NCBI RefSeq assembly: GCF_024586455.1
Contig: NW_026089623.1
Span: 15,256,236-15,320,235 of the forward strand
DNA length: 64,000 nucleotides
Direction: 5' to 3'
From: Bactrocera neohumeralis
Lineage: Eukaryota > Arthropoda > Insecta > Diptera > Tephritidae
Part shown: positions 32,560 through 44,784 of the stretch, piece by piece
Position numbering within the stretch: the stretch's first letter is position 1
Layout of the letters: each line of letters begins with the position of its first letter
The notes under the pieces: model-generated
Seen by the model: the letters and a program-made list of their open reading frames with translations, nothing else
Told to the model about the DNA's origin: nothing
Databases searched by the model: none
Translations under genes and position numbers: made by a program

Positions 32560-33335
32560 CGGAGACCTTATAAAGTACATATATACATAAATGATCAGTA
32601 TGTTGAGCTGAGTCGATTTAGCCACGTCCGTCTGTCTGTCTGTCCGTCTGTCTGTCTGTATATATACGAACTAGTCCCTCAGTTATCGTTTTCAAATTTT
32701 GCAAACGTCATTTTCTCTTCAAGAAGCTGCTCATTTGTCGGAACTGCCAATATCGGACCACTATAACATATAGTTGCCATACAAACTGAACGATCGGAAT
32801 CAAGATCTTGTATGGAAAACATTCACATTTGACAACGTATCTTCACGAAATTCGGTGTGAGTTATTGTTTATAGAAATATTGTAATATCGGAAGAAATTG
32901 TTCAGATCGGCTCACTATAGCATATAGATGCCATACAAACTGAATGATCGGAATCAAATGCTGGTATGGAAAACTTTTGCATTTGACGAGATATATTCAC
33001 GAGATTTGGTATAAATTATTTTCTAAAACACCAATGTAATCTCCGAAGAAATTGTTCAGATCGGCTTACTATAGCATTTAGCTGCCATACCAACTGAACG
33101 ATCGGAATTTAGTGCTGGTATGGAAAACTTTTGCATTTGACAAGATATATTCATGAAATTTGGTATCGATTATTTTCTAAGGCAACAATGTAATCTCCGA
33201 AAAAATTGTTCAGATCGGATTACTATAGCATATAGCTTCCATACAAACTGAACATATAGTTACTAAAAGAAATGCACCTGTGTAGGATATATTAGCTTCG
33301 GTGCCGCCGAAGTTAACGTTTTTTCTTGTTTTTTG
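32560..33335. mobile_element. mini-me-like element with GTCY microsatellite and 154-bp repeats
   Basis: The core GAGCTGAGTCGATTTAGCCA is followed by a GTCCGTCTGTCTG tract at about 32628-32660, the layout described for dipteran mini-me elements (established knowledge). Downstream, a block containing ATCGGnnnACTATAGCAT starts at 32751, 32905, 33059 and 33213, an exact 154-bp period. It ends near GCCGAAGTTAACG at 33320. Confidence 0.75.
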
Positions 33336-33339
33336 CTGT

Positions 33340-35560
33340 TTTTTCGACGCATAGTATTGCGGTGTCATCAGCAAAAGTGGTACTGTTTTGTGCTAAGTCT
33401 CTTGTATATAGAATATGTTTCAATTTCTTTTAGTTTAGAGAATTCATTTCCTTGTTTTAGTCGGAAAAATCGCAAGGTTATATATGATTCTAAAAGAGCA
33501 CAATACTCAATCGGAAGACATGATTTAAGTGACAAGACTTCTTGCCACACCTTGTCGAACGCTTTCGCAACGTCAAGGAATACAGCTGAGCATACGTTTC
33601 CATCCTCCAGGGATTTTTCTATTTCGAATGTTATTCTATGAATTTGTTCTATTGTTGAGTACTTTTTTCAAAAACCGAACTAATGCGATGGGGTTAACTG
33701 CTTTTCGTCAATTATTGATTTTAATCTTTAATAAATTAATTTTTCAAAAAGTTTTGAGATTTTTAGAAGTAGTGAAACTAGTCTATATGACTAGACTACA
33801 TGAGGATTCTTTCCTGGCTTAGAAACCATAACAACATCGGCAACTTTCCAAAGGCTTGGAAAAATGTTTCAGACGGATTGCTATATTGAAAAGATAGGTG
33901 AGCTTCATTTAACATTTGTATGATACCTGCTTTAACACTTCAACTGTAATTAGACCGAGTTCAGCTGCTTTTTTAACTTTAAGCTTTTTAATTTCACTTT
34001 TAAGTTTACAAATGGCGATTGCTGGAATTGTTGCATGATCCTGTTGAATTCTACTGAGGAACGCGATTTCACTATTCTCATTTGGACGAAAGATTTCAGC
34101 TAGGTGTTTTGCAAATGCATTAGCTTTATCACAATCACTTCTAGCCCATGTATTGGAAGTATGTTTTAATGGTGCAACGTCGTTTGTTGGACGTTTCAGA
34201 TACTTCGTAATCATCTTTTTTGTCAGCGGATAGATGTGATAAATATTTATTAATTGACTCATTCTTAATACGAGCGATTTTTCGTTTTAATTCAGGTGTT
34301 GCCTTATTAAGGTTGGTTTTGTCGAGTGGCGAGCCTGTTTGTTGCCATTTCCGTCGTAACTTTCTTTTCCTAATTAGGAGGATTTTTATTTCTTTAGAGT
34401 AATTTGAACCTATATTTTTCCGCTTTATATCCAGAGTACTATCCCAAGCTGCTTGTTGAACTTCTTCTAACTCTAGTTGTGATTTGCGGACACTTTATTC
34501 TGTCTGAAGTATTTGTTTGAACGAAATCCATTCCGTATTTTTATTATATAGCTTCAAAATAAAATCTCTTTTAATAACTGTTTTCTTAAATATTAGATAT
34601 AATGGGGAGCTGCCTGGTGTAAGTCTCGCCTTTTAGCTGCCGTTAGGTGAGATCCCCAGTAAAAATGTTTCGCATTAAAGTCGCCCCCCATAATAAATTT
34701 CTGTGGATGTATGTTGAGAAGTTTTTATATTCTTCAATGAGGATTTTGTATCTCTCTAATGTAATAGTTGTGGTCTCAATATTGTGCGTACTGATTTTTC
34801 TATCCTCATAATGTTTAATGCTGTTTTTGCAATGCCTTTTCTCGCACCATTACTAAGGTGGATTGTGTGATAGATATCGTAGCTTTTTAAAGTTATATGA
34901 CAGTGTCTTGTAAAATCATTATATATACTTATTTGTATTAGACATACATCTATTTTCTCGTTTTGTAAAATAAGTTGAAGCTCTTCTTGGTGTTTTAATA
35001 GTCCATTTGCGTTTCTTCATTAGAATTAAAAGTAGCTAAAAATATGTTTAAAGGTTCTCGTGTTTTCCACTTGAGTTTATTTGCGACGTTGATAACATTT
35101 AAACCTTGTTCTTTTATTGGGCGCGTTTGTTTGTCTTCAAAGAAATACCATGAAGCTCTCGAGTCTGACAACATTTTTGTCACCGATCTATAGTCACTAC
35201 TTGATGTAACGTTTACTTTATGAATGTCGTTATTTAATAGTTTTAATAAAAATGCACATTTAGTATTATCTTTAATTAGGTTATTTAGTTTTTTATAATT
35301 AGCGATATTAGAAATCATAATAGATGGAGGCCGCGGTTCATACTTCGATTTTTCATATTTAATTGTGTGGCTTTCGCCATTCGATGATAAAATATTGTTT
35401 TTATGATCACTTCTGGTGAAGCTTCGGCAATCTGTTTCCAGATTCTTCTACATCAGTTTCGTATTGTGATTGACTATAATTGGGTACAAGTGGGCGATTA
35501 TTTTGTTCTTTAAGCTTTTGTTTTTCACTTTTTAATTGTTCGCATAGTTGTTCTAATTAT
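33340..35560 (-). pseudogene. Jockey-like LINE relic (ORF1 part, endonuclease and RT parts)
   Basis: Minus strand, from high to low coordinate. ORF1: coiled-coil EQLCEQLKSEKQKL near 35545, then NIANYKKLNNLIKDNTKCAF...KWKTREPLNIF (35318-35030). A deletion joins it to ORF2 endonuclease (LQLILQNEKIDVCLI near 34990; GGDFNAKHFYWGSH near 34650 in a shifted frame). RT: linker DYEIFETSNKRR-like and KHTSNTWARSDCDKANAFAKHLAEIF (34262-33909), FLDVAKAFDKVWQEV near 33540-33580, LPIEYCALLESYI, and FADDTAIL near 33350-33370. The copy stops there against the mini-me element. Zinc knuckles and much of the endonuclease are lost. Confidence 0.75.
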
Positions 35561-35569
35561 TACAAAAAA

Positions 35570-36040
35570 TTAGTGTTATTTTTTGTACGAATAAAAATAA
35601 ATTACTAAGAAAATGTATATAGTCAATACAAAATTCATTATCGTGTGAAGAGCAAAGTAAAATCTTTCAGAAATTCCTTTCTCTATATCAAACGCGGTGT
35701 TGGATCGGCCAGTGTTATTTTTTTGAAGCGCGGCCTAAGACCTCCAATGGTGAAATGAATTCTGCCAGAAAAACTAATAATGTGTTATTTGTTTCCTGCC
35801 ATGGGGGTATTATGTGTTCTTTTGGTTCCTTTGTAAAATATCTTGGTAAACTTACACTGATTATATGTTAGAATGCTATCTTTTTGTTATTATGTGAGCA
35901 ATAAAAGATAATTGTTGAGTAAAAGTTATTTTGCACTATTTAATATAAAATCAATGGTTAGACGCGAATTAGTGAAGTGTTAGTGGTTATAAAAGGAAAA
36001 CTTCCTCTACACTTACACACACATTTTGTTATTCTAGAAT
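35570..36040. repeat. Foldback/satellite-related repeat fragments
   Basis: TTCATTATCGTGTGA and AATCTTTCAGAAnTTC (35636-35680) plus an inverted satellite unit (GTTGGATCGGCCAGTG) match 24620-24780. No gene seen. Confidence 0.6.
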
Positions 36041-36044
36041 GCAC

Positions 36045-37016
36045 CCACATTTATTCCAATCCTTGGGCATCGTTTCGCCCGACCATATTCTCCAAAGAAG
36101 CTGAAGATGCGTGCTCCTTACAGTTCTTCGCCCCGTATTGGAATTGCTCGATCGGCAATCCATCAGTCCCGCCGTTTGTTGTTTTTCAGACGGGTAATTG
36201 CTATTCGAACTTCTTCATGGTTGGGCAACGGAGCATCTGCTTCATTGACATCGATTGGGGAATCAGGTTCACCGTCTCCTGGTGTTAAGCTTTTTTTTAG
36301 TGAAGAGTTTGTGGATATAAAAGTTAAAAATATAAGTGTAAAACTCTTTATAAATCGGAGAAACACCGACTTTAAATAGTTGAATTTTTTAATTTTAAAT
36401 GCACATATCTCAAAAACCATAAGTCAGCGGCAACTATATATATGTATATAAATATTTCCTTGATCTGGAGGACCCTCTCTATCCGTACATACCCATTTTA
36501 TTCCCGAAATCGAGATAGTCTTCTTACTCGATAAAGCGTTACGACACTACTCATCGTACCAGCTGCTCTTTTGCCTTTTCCAAAAACCAATGGTTTCTTT
36601 TGCAGCTTTACATAAGGGGCTTGAAATGCCGTCCCACAGTTCCCTTATACCGAGTTGCTGATGAGTGCTCTCAGAGAGCAGGAGTGCAAGTAGAGAGTAA
36701 ATTCGTTCGGCTCTCTGTTGTGATTTGCATCTTCTCGACGTCGAACTGCTCCGAGTCGATAATTAGACGTTTTTCGTCTATCACAGCATTATCCATCTAG
36801 TTGATGGCTTTTAGATCCGAAGACAGACAGGTAACTTTAGGAATGTTCCTGTGCTGGAATCTAGTACTAGAGATAACTATATTTCGGGCTCGGGCGAAAT
36901 CAAACCCAATCCCACACCTAATTTGCGCTCTTGGCCACTGTAGTAAATGCCACAAGGAGCTACTTGCCTCAGTCCTTGTCCCGGCCATCGGATTTTTTGG
37001 ACAGCTTATGCTATAA
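36045..37016 (-). pseudogene. RTE-type LINE relic: endonuclease end, linker, RT start
   Basis: Minus strand: SSLWHLLQWPRAQIRCGIGFD and CLSSDLKAIN (36988-36800) are the endonuclease; KLIIDSEQFDVEKMQ-like linker with TRTN, LREHSSAT (36790-36600) follows; HEEVRIAITRLKNN (about 36165-36230) is the start of the RT. About 36290-36510 is foldback-type sequence (TATCTCAAAAACCATAAGT, TTGATCTGGAGGAC) inserted between. The 36045-36290 segment matches 60100-60310 in the better copy. It is broken at both ends. Confidence 0.65.
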
Positions 37017-37414
37017 CGAGGACATCAACTAGCTGGGCAGCGGTACTTTAACAAAGAAGGGACCGGATATTCCACGTACTAGCCCTTAAATCGTAATCCT
37101 TACTACGTTTACAAGAGTCGTCATCTAAAGGAAGGTTTCTCATTCGTGGCTCTTGTGGACTTTTCACTGGCGATGATGGGGATTCAAACGGATATTTTTT
37201 GGCTACCTATGCGATCCTTATGTAAAATAATCGTTTCCTGTCACCACAAAGTGCCATAACTAAGCAATAAATTGAGATGTAAAACTTGTAATTTGGCGAG
37301 AGGGAAACGGATATTTTTTCTCATTAGGATCATATATTTATGTAAACATAACATATCTCTTAAACTACTAAACTAAGCAACAACAACCAAATATGCTGAA
37401 CGCAAATATTTTAA

Positions 37415-37896
37415 GGGGGTATTCTATCAGGTAATTTTTAAAGAGTCGTAAAAAAAAGGCAATTAATATTTTTACTATCCATTTTTTTGGTGTTTTCATT
37501 GATATCTTAAGAATACAAAAAGAAAATTTTACAAAAAAAAAATTTTAAATTAAAATAATTGGAGGGGGGGAGCGACAGGTGTAAAAATTTTGACACGATG
37601 CTTATCGGAACGATAAAGGATTATATAAAGAAGGTTCACACAAAATTTCAAGTAAATCGGTTGTATAGAACTTGAGATAATGCCGGTACCGTGTGGAAAA
37701 AAGTAGTTTCGAGAAAAACGCGTTTAAAAATTCGATACGGCCGAACCGGGCTAGGTACTGCGTCACTAAAGTAACTGTAGCTCTTAAAATAATTTTAATT
37801 ATTAAAAATCCTTTGGAGGATATGTTCTTAAGGGTCTAAACTTTAAATATATGAAAAAAAATCGAATTTTTCAAAATTCTAGAGTAGAATACCTCA
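37415..37896. mobile_element. TTAA-type MITE, copy 2 (482 bp)
   Basis: TTAA at 37411-37414 and 37897-37900. Ends GGGGGTATTCTATCAGG and (inverted) TGAGGTATTCTACTCTAG. Internal blocks (TCTCAAGTTCTA/TAGAACTTGAGAT, AAAACGCGTTT) are shared with 45738-46404 and, inverted, with 25851-26250. Non-coding. TTAA suggests piggyBac-type mobilisation. Confidence 0.7.
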
Positions 37897-37900
37897 TTAA

Positions 37901-39065
37901 GAACTTCTATCGACACTGTAAAAATTTATGAAAACGGCAGATAACCCCGTTCACCACCATATAAGGGTATTGTTCAAAACTGCTAAAAGTGCAATAAATC
38001 AATAACTATTTACGCTAGAGACAATTTCACTTCCATGATGGTATGAGAATGCTTTATGGGAGTCGGTGTAAAAGTGGACAATGGTCGTGGTACCGCCCAT
38101 TTTTTGGTGAAATAACAAATTTGGTCGGCAAACCCACCGATTTCGACTACATTAAGTACGTGTTCTTCGCATATTTCTATGTCACAGTGTGAAAATTGGC
38201 GAAACCGCACTACACCCTCGCTTGCTTCCCATATAACACAATATTAAATTCCACTTTATTCTTTCGCTTTCGAGTAAACAAGCAGGAAGCAATTAATATA
38301 ACAGGATACAACTTTGAACGAATAATGTGTTTAGTGTATGCCATCTTATAACTGAAAATTGTTCAAATCCAGCGAAAATTGTTCAAGCCCCTAGATGGCT
38401 ATTATTTGGACTCTAGTACCTATAGTTGACTTTTGTTCAAAAATATTGGTCAATGTAAGAGTTATATAATTGAAAATCAGGGATAATCCTTCTCTGACAA
38501 TAGTATGTCTGTATGTCAAAAATGGGTTGTATCTGGCCATATACCTAATATAAAGTTTTCGAACTCCCTGGTGACTTTGTACCGCATATATCACCCAATA
38601 TGTGAGTTATCTAATGAAAATGAGAGCGTGCTTTACTCATAACAGTGTATCTTTCTGTCAAAAAAAAAAAAAAAAAAAAAAATCAGCAAAAAATTGACTT
38701 ACATCCAATATAAGTAATATAAGGATTTTCGAACATCCAATTGACTTTACTCTATATGATTAGTTTTTTAGTATGTGACATGTTAATAGTATGCGGTATA
38801 ATAGATAAAATTTGGTCGATACTACCCCAACTTCCATATACTACCTATAAGCGTTTTCGTTTTTCTAACAAACCTTATGTGTCTGTCTGCATATGAGTTA
38901 TATGTATATAGTATATGTATATATTTAATTGCTCGGATTTTGATCCTCTGGTTGACGTTTTACACCTTAAAATAGTTTCCTGGCATTGAGTCTTGAGAGT
39001 TGGAAGAGTATAAAATGTGCGGTTGCACTCGAACTTAGTCTTCCTTACTTGTTCCAGTTGGTTTC
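37901..39065. repeat. Diverged mini-me-like interspersed repeat
   Basis: It ends GCACTCGAACTTAGTCTTCC...TACTTGTT, the same end as at about 55880-55910. Internal GGTACCGCCCAT and ATGTCTGTATGTC phrases recur at 48270. No coding frame. The boundaries are approximate. Confidence 0.45.
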
Positions 39066-39307
39066 ACCAACCAATTTATGACAATGTGAGTAATTTTTTT
39101 TTTTTAATTTTTTGTTTTTTTTTTTTAATAACTTTTAGTAATCATTAAAATCAGGGAAGAGTAAATTTTTAGCCCGCAAAGTTAGCAAAGTGCGAACGAG
39201 GGCTAGATGATGGGAATATCAGTTTAAGGAAGGGAAGGGCTTAAAAAGTTGCAAAAAAATCAATGATATTCCTCCGAAACTTGATGTTCATGGCAGAATG
39301 TTTGCGG

Positions 39308-39879
39308 CAGAGATAAAGAGATGCCCAACTCTCCTGTCACTGGAAATGTGAGAACCCCTCACCTACCGAACTTTGACAGTTGATTGGATTGGGTAGGTTT
39401 TGACGTTTTGCAATTGGAATGACTGGAACGGCCATATTGTAATTATACCAAAAATATATGTGAATGGAGGATTTCTTGCCTTCGTTCAAGATCGTTAATA
39501 ATAACTGTAAAACAAAGAAAATTCAAAATTTAAATATAAGTATTTCAGGAAACGTATTGCAATTTGATGCATAGTAGAATTAATTTTCAATTACAAATGA
39601 TTAAAAACATTTATTAATTGAGAACTAACAGGCTCAATTCACCCTTTAAGTATAGAAAGATCAAAAGTCAGTCGTTTTAATATACCATAAAATCAAAAAT
39701 ATATAATAAATATAATTCAATATATACTAATTTGCAATCGTAATAAATGTTGCGTGTTTTAATTTATATGCCCAAAAATTCTTATTTTGTTCGATCTGGC
39801 CACAATGGAAAATGTTATAAAAACCGCCTATTTTGAGGCGCTCTCACACTGGAATAAGTTGGGTATCCCATTATTCATG
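39308..39879. mobile_element. Non-autonomous hAT-like MITE, copy 2 (572 bp)
   Basis: Starts CAGAGATAAAGAG. Flanked by a perfect 8-bp duplication GTTTGCGG (39300-39307 and 39880-39887). Sequence follows copy 1 at 8098-8681 nearly end to end. Confidence 0.85.
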
Positions 39880-40561
39880 GTTTGCGGCAATACTGACATT
39901 GTACACAAATTAAAGAGCGGAAATTTACTTCATATCGGAATTGTACAGTTGTGTGAACAAAAAAAGGTTAACATATTTTGCAGGTTTTAGAGTATCCCAT
40001 TAATATTTGTTTCTATTTTCCTTTGTATGGTGGGAAATTCTAATCATTGTTAGGAAATAATTATATAAATTATGCTTGTATCTAAAAACAATTGTATTTA
40101 ATAAGAAACCAACACATTTTAAAACTTCACAATACCATATTGTTGTTCCTTTTTTAGTCACACCAATGCATACGTGATAAAACTGTTAATGGTGATGATG
40201 CCAGTTGTAAAAATTCATGTTAGTTACAATTGGGAAATCTTTTTTCAAATTGGGGGTTTTTATACGTACATATGCAAGGTAGTTTTATATATCTACATAT
40301 ATAAAAAATAAAAGATACTTGTGACCATAATATATATTTTCTTTAAGCATATTGCAGTTCCTTTTAATGAAAGTGCTTATATAAATATATGATTTGTAAT
40401 ATATTAGCAAAATATTCAACGAATTGAGGTTTTTTTTCTATAATTATTTTATTAAATTTTAAATTTTACTTTTGGGAATGTAATAAAATAGCAACAGGCA
40501 TTTTAGAAAGGGAACACATATTTTCAAAAAAAAAAATAAAAAATCATCAATTAAAAATATA
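39880..40561. other. AT-rich spacer, no gene seen
   Basis: No known motif on either strand. The short frame from 39787 is mostly the MITE end. Confidence 0.5.
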
Positions 40562-41317
40562 CAAGGTACGTTCCAAAGTAAACAGGACTTAAAAAATTAA
40601 CAGAACAAATGGTTTCAATCAATTTATTTTATTCAAAATAGTCTCCTTCTGCTTCAATACAGCTTTTGCACGATCCAAAAGCATGTCGAATGAGTGTTTT
40701 AGCTCGTTGGCCGATAAGGCCGTCAATATGCTGGTGCAAGCCTTTTGAATGGCCTATACGTCTGCATAACGTTTCCTTTCAAGGGCCAATGCATTTTTCC
40801 GAAAAGGAAGAAGTCCCACTGTGCCATATCACGTGAATACGGGGAGTGGTTAATGGTTAAAATGTGATTGTTTGTCAAATAATCGGTCACAAGCGTCGAA
40901 TCGAATGTTGGATTCTGACCAATTTTTGGTCGTCAGTCAATTTGTGCGGAACAAACCGTGCACACACCTTTCGTAAGCCCAAATGTTCGGTAAAAAAATC
41001 GATGTTTTGGAGATGTTCAATTCCATTTCCATGAATTTTAATGATGATTTCGGCTGAATTTTGATGAATTCACGCACAATTTCGATGTAATTTCCGGTGA
41101 TCCAATTTTTAAACAAAATTTAGTGTTGGCTCTTTGTTCGAAGCTCATTTTCGTACTGATAACACAAACATACTGACACTTGAAACGTAATAACTTCACT
41201 TCCAATCACTGGACAATCGATAAAGATAGTGTATTCTAACGCACCAGTCGACATATAGATGGCGCCACCCGGGGGCGTTAGATTCAAAAAGTCCTGTTTA
41301 CTTTGGAACGTACCTTG
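40562..41317 (-). mobile_element. mariner-like element, internally deleted, intact TIRs
   Basis: Terminal inverted repeats of about 29 bp (CAAGGTACGTTCCAAAGTAA) with TA on each side. The minus-strand transposase relic runs MSFEQRANTKFCLKIGSPEITSK-like, then jumps to HILTINHSPYSRDMAQWDFFLFGKMHWPLK. The segment with the first two catalytic Asp residues is gone, and several stops are present. Same family as 60910-61608: the untranslated block GGCGCCATCTATATGTCGAC is shared. Confidence 0.85.
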
Positions 41318-41319
41318 TA

Positions 41320-42100
41320 TGTATTTTATGGGATTTTGGGGAATATTGACCTGATTTTATCAATTAACTATTATCATGCCACATAATGTTCCTTGGGTTT
41401 CATTAAGGTAGCTCAGATACAATCACCAATCATATGGAGCAAAGTCAACCGAGGGATAACACAAATATTGTCTTATATATCCAGCATAAAGTCATCTGGA
41501 AGTTCGAAAATCTTTATATTAGGTATATGTCGGCTCAGGGAAGTATAGACCCGATTCAACCAATTTTTTATACACAAAAAAACTATTATCAGGAGAGGTT
41601 TCTGTCTGAATTTCAATTGTATATTTCACACATTTTTTTTATTTTTTGTTAAAAGTCGACTATAGATACTGAGGTCCACATATTCAATACATAGGGGCTT
41701 GAACAGATTTGGTTGGATTTGCACAAATTTTGGTCATAAGGTGGCATACTTTGAAGGAATTGTTAAAAAAAAATTGTGTGTCGTTATATTAATTACTTCT
41801 TGATTTGTGTACTGGGAAGTGAAAGAATCAAATATAAAAAATTTCTGTTATATAGAAAGTTGACGTTATCGCACTGTGATATAGGAATATAATATATAGG
41901 AAGAATGTAATGTACTAAATTTTGTCGAAATCGGTCGGTCGGTTCCCGAGATATGAAATTTCCCCGGGCGGTGCCACTCCCATCGTCCAATTTCGACACC
42001 GACTCCATAAAGTTCTGTCATATTATCTCAGAGGTAAAATTTAATGTCTCGACTATCATCAACTAATATCAACTGTTATGTGTGATTTATCTATATTTTT
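41320..42100. repeat. Diverged interspersed repeat (mini-me-like phrases)
   Basis: Around 41930-41990, TCGAAATCGGTCGGTCGGTT and GGCGGTGCCACTCCCAT resemble blocks near 38090 and 48280. Non-coding; boundaries uncertain. Confidence 0.35.
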
Positions 42101-42149
42101 GATTACAGCAAAATCAACTAAATCTGGGATTTTGTTACGATCACTAGGT

Positions 42150-42760
42150 CAATATGTCGGCTTAATCGTTTTTTAATGTTCCATCTGGGTGGTTTGTACT
42201 AAAGTTTAAAGAAATTGCTTTTTTCGTAAGATGAGTTTCTGACAAAAGCATAAAATCTATATTATTTTCATCAACAAATCTAATAAGCTCCAATTTATGT
42301 TGGTTAACATCGTTAGCATTCCATATACATATTTACACTCATTATTTACTTAAAAAAGCTTGAAATATTTGGTTTTGTGATTGGATTTTCTCTTGAATCA
42401 TATATTACATTGTAAACATAAATTGTGTCATACATTGGTAATGTTGAAAATCATAGTTTCAACGCTTCAATTTGGTTGGTTTTGGGGCAATTGCATTCGT
42501 GCAGTGTTGCCTTTCACCACATTTGCATAGCTCCCTTTTGTAGCATTATTTTTAATATTACCCGGTTTTGAAACATCGACTGGGTTGTCAATAGTTTCGT
42601 TAAGAGAAATATTTATCATTTGATTACGGCGTTCCTAAATTCCGACAGACAATTTCGTTTTTAAATCTTTATATACAGGGCAACGCCTATAGTTTGCAGT
42701 ATGATTTCCCCCCAAATTCTGCGATGGAGCAGATATTTTAGGTTGTAAATCGGATGTGTA
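42150..42760 (-). pseudogene. Jockey-like LINE relic: ORF1 end and ORF2 start
   Basis: Minus strand: HTANYRRCPVYKDLKTKL near 42690 is the last CCHC-type knuckle of ORF1 followed by SYANVVKGNTARM near 42500. Then ORF2 begins: IWNANDVNQHKLELIRF and NNIDFMLLSETHLTKK (about 42330-42210), the start of the endonuclease with its catalytic Glu in SETH. One stop follows LSVGI in ORF1. The rest of ORF2 is absent. Family resembles the relic at 33.3-35.6 kb but covers a different part, so the two may be pieces of the same family. Confidence 0.65.
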
Positions 42761-42999
42761 TCAATTTTCTTTAGTTGGGTAGAATTTTGCATCAATTTAA
42801 TTTTAAACATTGACTGTTCTTCTTCCAGTGCATCTTTAACATCGTCTACCGAAGACTTCTACACCTTATCTAGTAATTATTGTTATTATTTGACAAGTAT
42901 TTTATAACATCCATGAAACTTTTTTTAGTGTATGTTTGAATTTTTGTTTCATCTATAGACTGCGATCCCCGCTACCAAATTACAATTTTAAATCTTAAT

Positions 43000-43310
43000 T
43001 TAGTGCTTAGTTATGGGACTTTAGAAGTTTTCGGGTAATGGCGTATTGTGTGTGTGGCAGTGGTCTATTACGATCATCTACGAACTCCGCATACCAAGTT
43101 ACATCAAGATATCGGACTGAAAGACGTCTGTCAGTCAGACAGTCACTTGGATTTCAACTTTTCTCGTCATCCATATCATTTATATATACATAACCCTATA
43201 TCAATCTCGCTTAGTTTTAGGTGATACATACAACTGTTAGGGGAACAAAGCTATTACACTCTGTGGCAACACGTTGCAAGAGTATAAAAATGTTTCATTG
43301 CTCGAGTAAG
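43000..43310. repeat. Interspersed repeat end (ACGTTGCAAGAGTATAAAA-type)
   Basis: Carries GACGTCTGTCAGTCAGACAG and finishes CAACACGTTGCAAGAGTATA, a terminal phrase also seen in weaker form near 39000 and 55850. Non-coding. Confidence 0.45.
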
Positions 43311-43622
43311 TTCCCATCAAATTTGTTGCTTATTAACTATTATATTTAAGTTTTATCTGGCATAAACACAACCGAAGAAGCTAAATTTAATATATTGAGT
43401 TGATGTCAAAAACTCAACCAGAGAATTGTAATTTATTATGTTAGGGATATGAGGCTTGGACCAAAGTTTGGACTGTCTCTATTCATATTCAGCGCTAAAT
43501 TTATGGTATAAGAAACTTTTTCCACTTGATTTTTTTAAATATCTTACATTTTGCATTAACATTTAACATTGCTTAGGTATACTAAAGAAAGTGTTTCCAA
43601 GCAATTTCGTAAATATATAACA

Positions 43623-44540
43623 CTAGAGGACCCGTCCACGTTTCACTGTGGCTGATACATAGATAATACAACTACTACCATCTATATAATTTCTATTAGT
43701 TGGATTATAACTATTAGTTAATGAGATATAGCATTTTTGTGAAGCAACTTGTGTTAGTTTACAAAAAAATGGATCATATAGCATTTCGTGTGTTAATAAA
43801 GCATTGCTTTCTGGGAAATATACTGTTGAATATGGGCTCAGGGAAATCCACAGTTGAAAAAATATTTCCTAAGGTGGAAACAGGCGGAATGAGCACCGAC
43901 GACTGACTGAACGAATGATGCTCTAAAGAGGCGAAAGCTCTGTGCAAAGTGGGTGCCTCGCAAGTTCATAATCCAACAAAAACAACGAATAACTGATTCT
44001 GAGAAGTGTTTGAGTGTTCTTTAATCGTAATAAAACAGAATTCTTGCGTCGATTTGTAACAATAGAAACATAGCTCCATCAATTCCCGCTGGAGTCCAAT
44101 CGACAGTCATTCTAGTGGACTCCACATAATGAACCGACTCTCAAGCGTGGAAAGACGAAAAAGTCGGCTGGAAAGGTTATGACAGCAGTCTTTTGGGATG
44201 CACGTCAACGACTGGTTACTGAGCCAGTTATAATCTATTTCACTGCGTATTTGGTTGCAGTTATTTTCTACTATTCCAAATACTTAGCAATTGTATTATT
44301 TTTGAGGAAGAATCTGTTAAAAAAGGTACGCGTGTATTCAAATGATTCCTACAAACATGAATTTTCAACAAATGCTTATGATTTGAAATATAATTTTTGT
44401 ATTTATGAGTTGTATTAAATTCTGACATAAAGAAATAAAAGGTAACCTATGTCCTTACCCTGGTTCTAAGCTACTTCCCCACCAATTTTCAACCAAATCG
44501 GTTCAGCCGTTCTTGAGTTATAAATGGTGTAACTAACCAC
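43623..44540 (-). mobile_element. Non-autonomous Helitron, with mariner inside
   Basis: On the minus strand the 3' end is a short hairpin GGACGGGTCC followed by CTCTAG and then T, the Helitron CTRR end. The 5' part (44540 downward) has TTATAACTCAAGAACGGCTG and AACCGATTTGGTTGAAAATT. The same 5' and 3' blocks, without the insert, occur on the plus strand at 52480-52808. Confidence 0.8.
43740..44255 (+). pseudogene. mariner transposase relic nested in the Helitron
   Basis: Plus strand: HIAFRVLIKHCFL is the N-terminal HTH start; ETGGMSTDD follows after a deletion; then KVGASQVH / WVPRKFIIQQKQQRITDSEKCLSVL in a shifted frame, the region before the first catalytic Asp; then pieces equivalent to the TAHNEP and KSAGKVMASVFWDA region near 44130-44200. 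Multiple stops and shifts. No TIRs seen. Because the flanking Helitron halves fit 52480-52808, this mariner (or its remnant) entered the Helitron. Confidence 0.7.
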
Positions 44541-44559
44541 AACTTTTTTTTTCATTGGT

Positions 44560-44780
44560 TTCGGTTTTTACGTGGCGGGTCCCAAACCCAGCGCACAACC
44601 CTATGTAGGGGATGTTTCGCCTTTTCACATTAGCTCGCCTTCGAACGGATGTTCTTAGGCTACCCAGAGGATACTTGGTCAAAGACCGGAAGTAGTGAGC
44701 TGCTTGAGCCATGTGTAAAAGAATCGTTTCTGGCCGCTCCCAAGTGAATGGCGATCAGAGAACTTTCCTCACTTGCGTGA
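44560..44780. repeat. Unassigned GC-richer repeat, possible LINE 5' region
   Basis: GAGCCATGTGTAAAAGAATCGTTTCTGGC resembles 37215-37250 (TTATGTAAAATAATCGTTTC...) next to the RTE relic. No frame recognised; assignment is a guess. Confidence 0.3.
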
Positions 44781-44784
44781 ACTT

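Noticed and set aside
39787..39990. 67-codon frame from ATG at 39787
   Set aside because: Spans the hAT MITE end and its flank, so it cannot be an old gene.
44179..44418. 79-codon plus-strand frame
   Set aside because: Runs from mariner relic into Helitron sequence; chance join.
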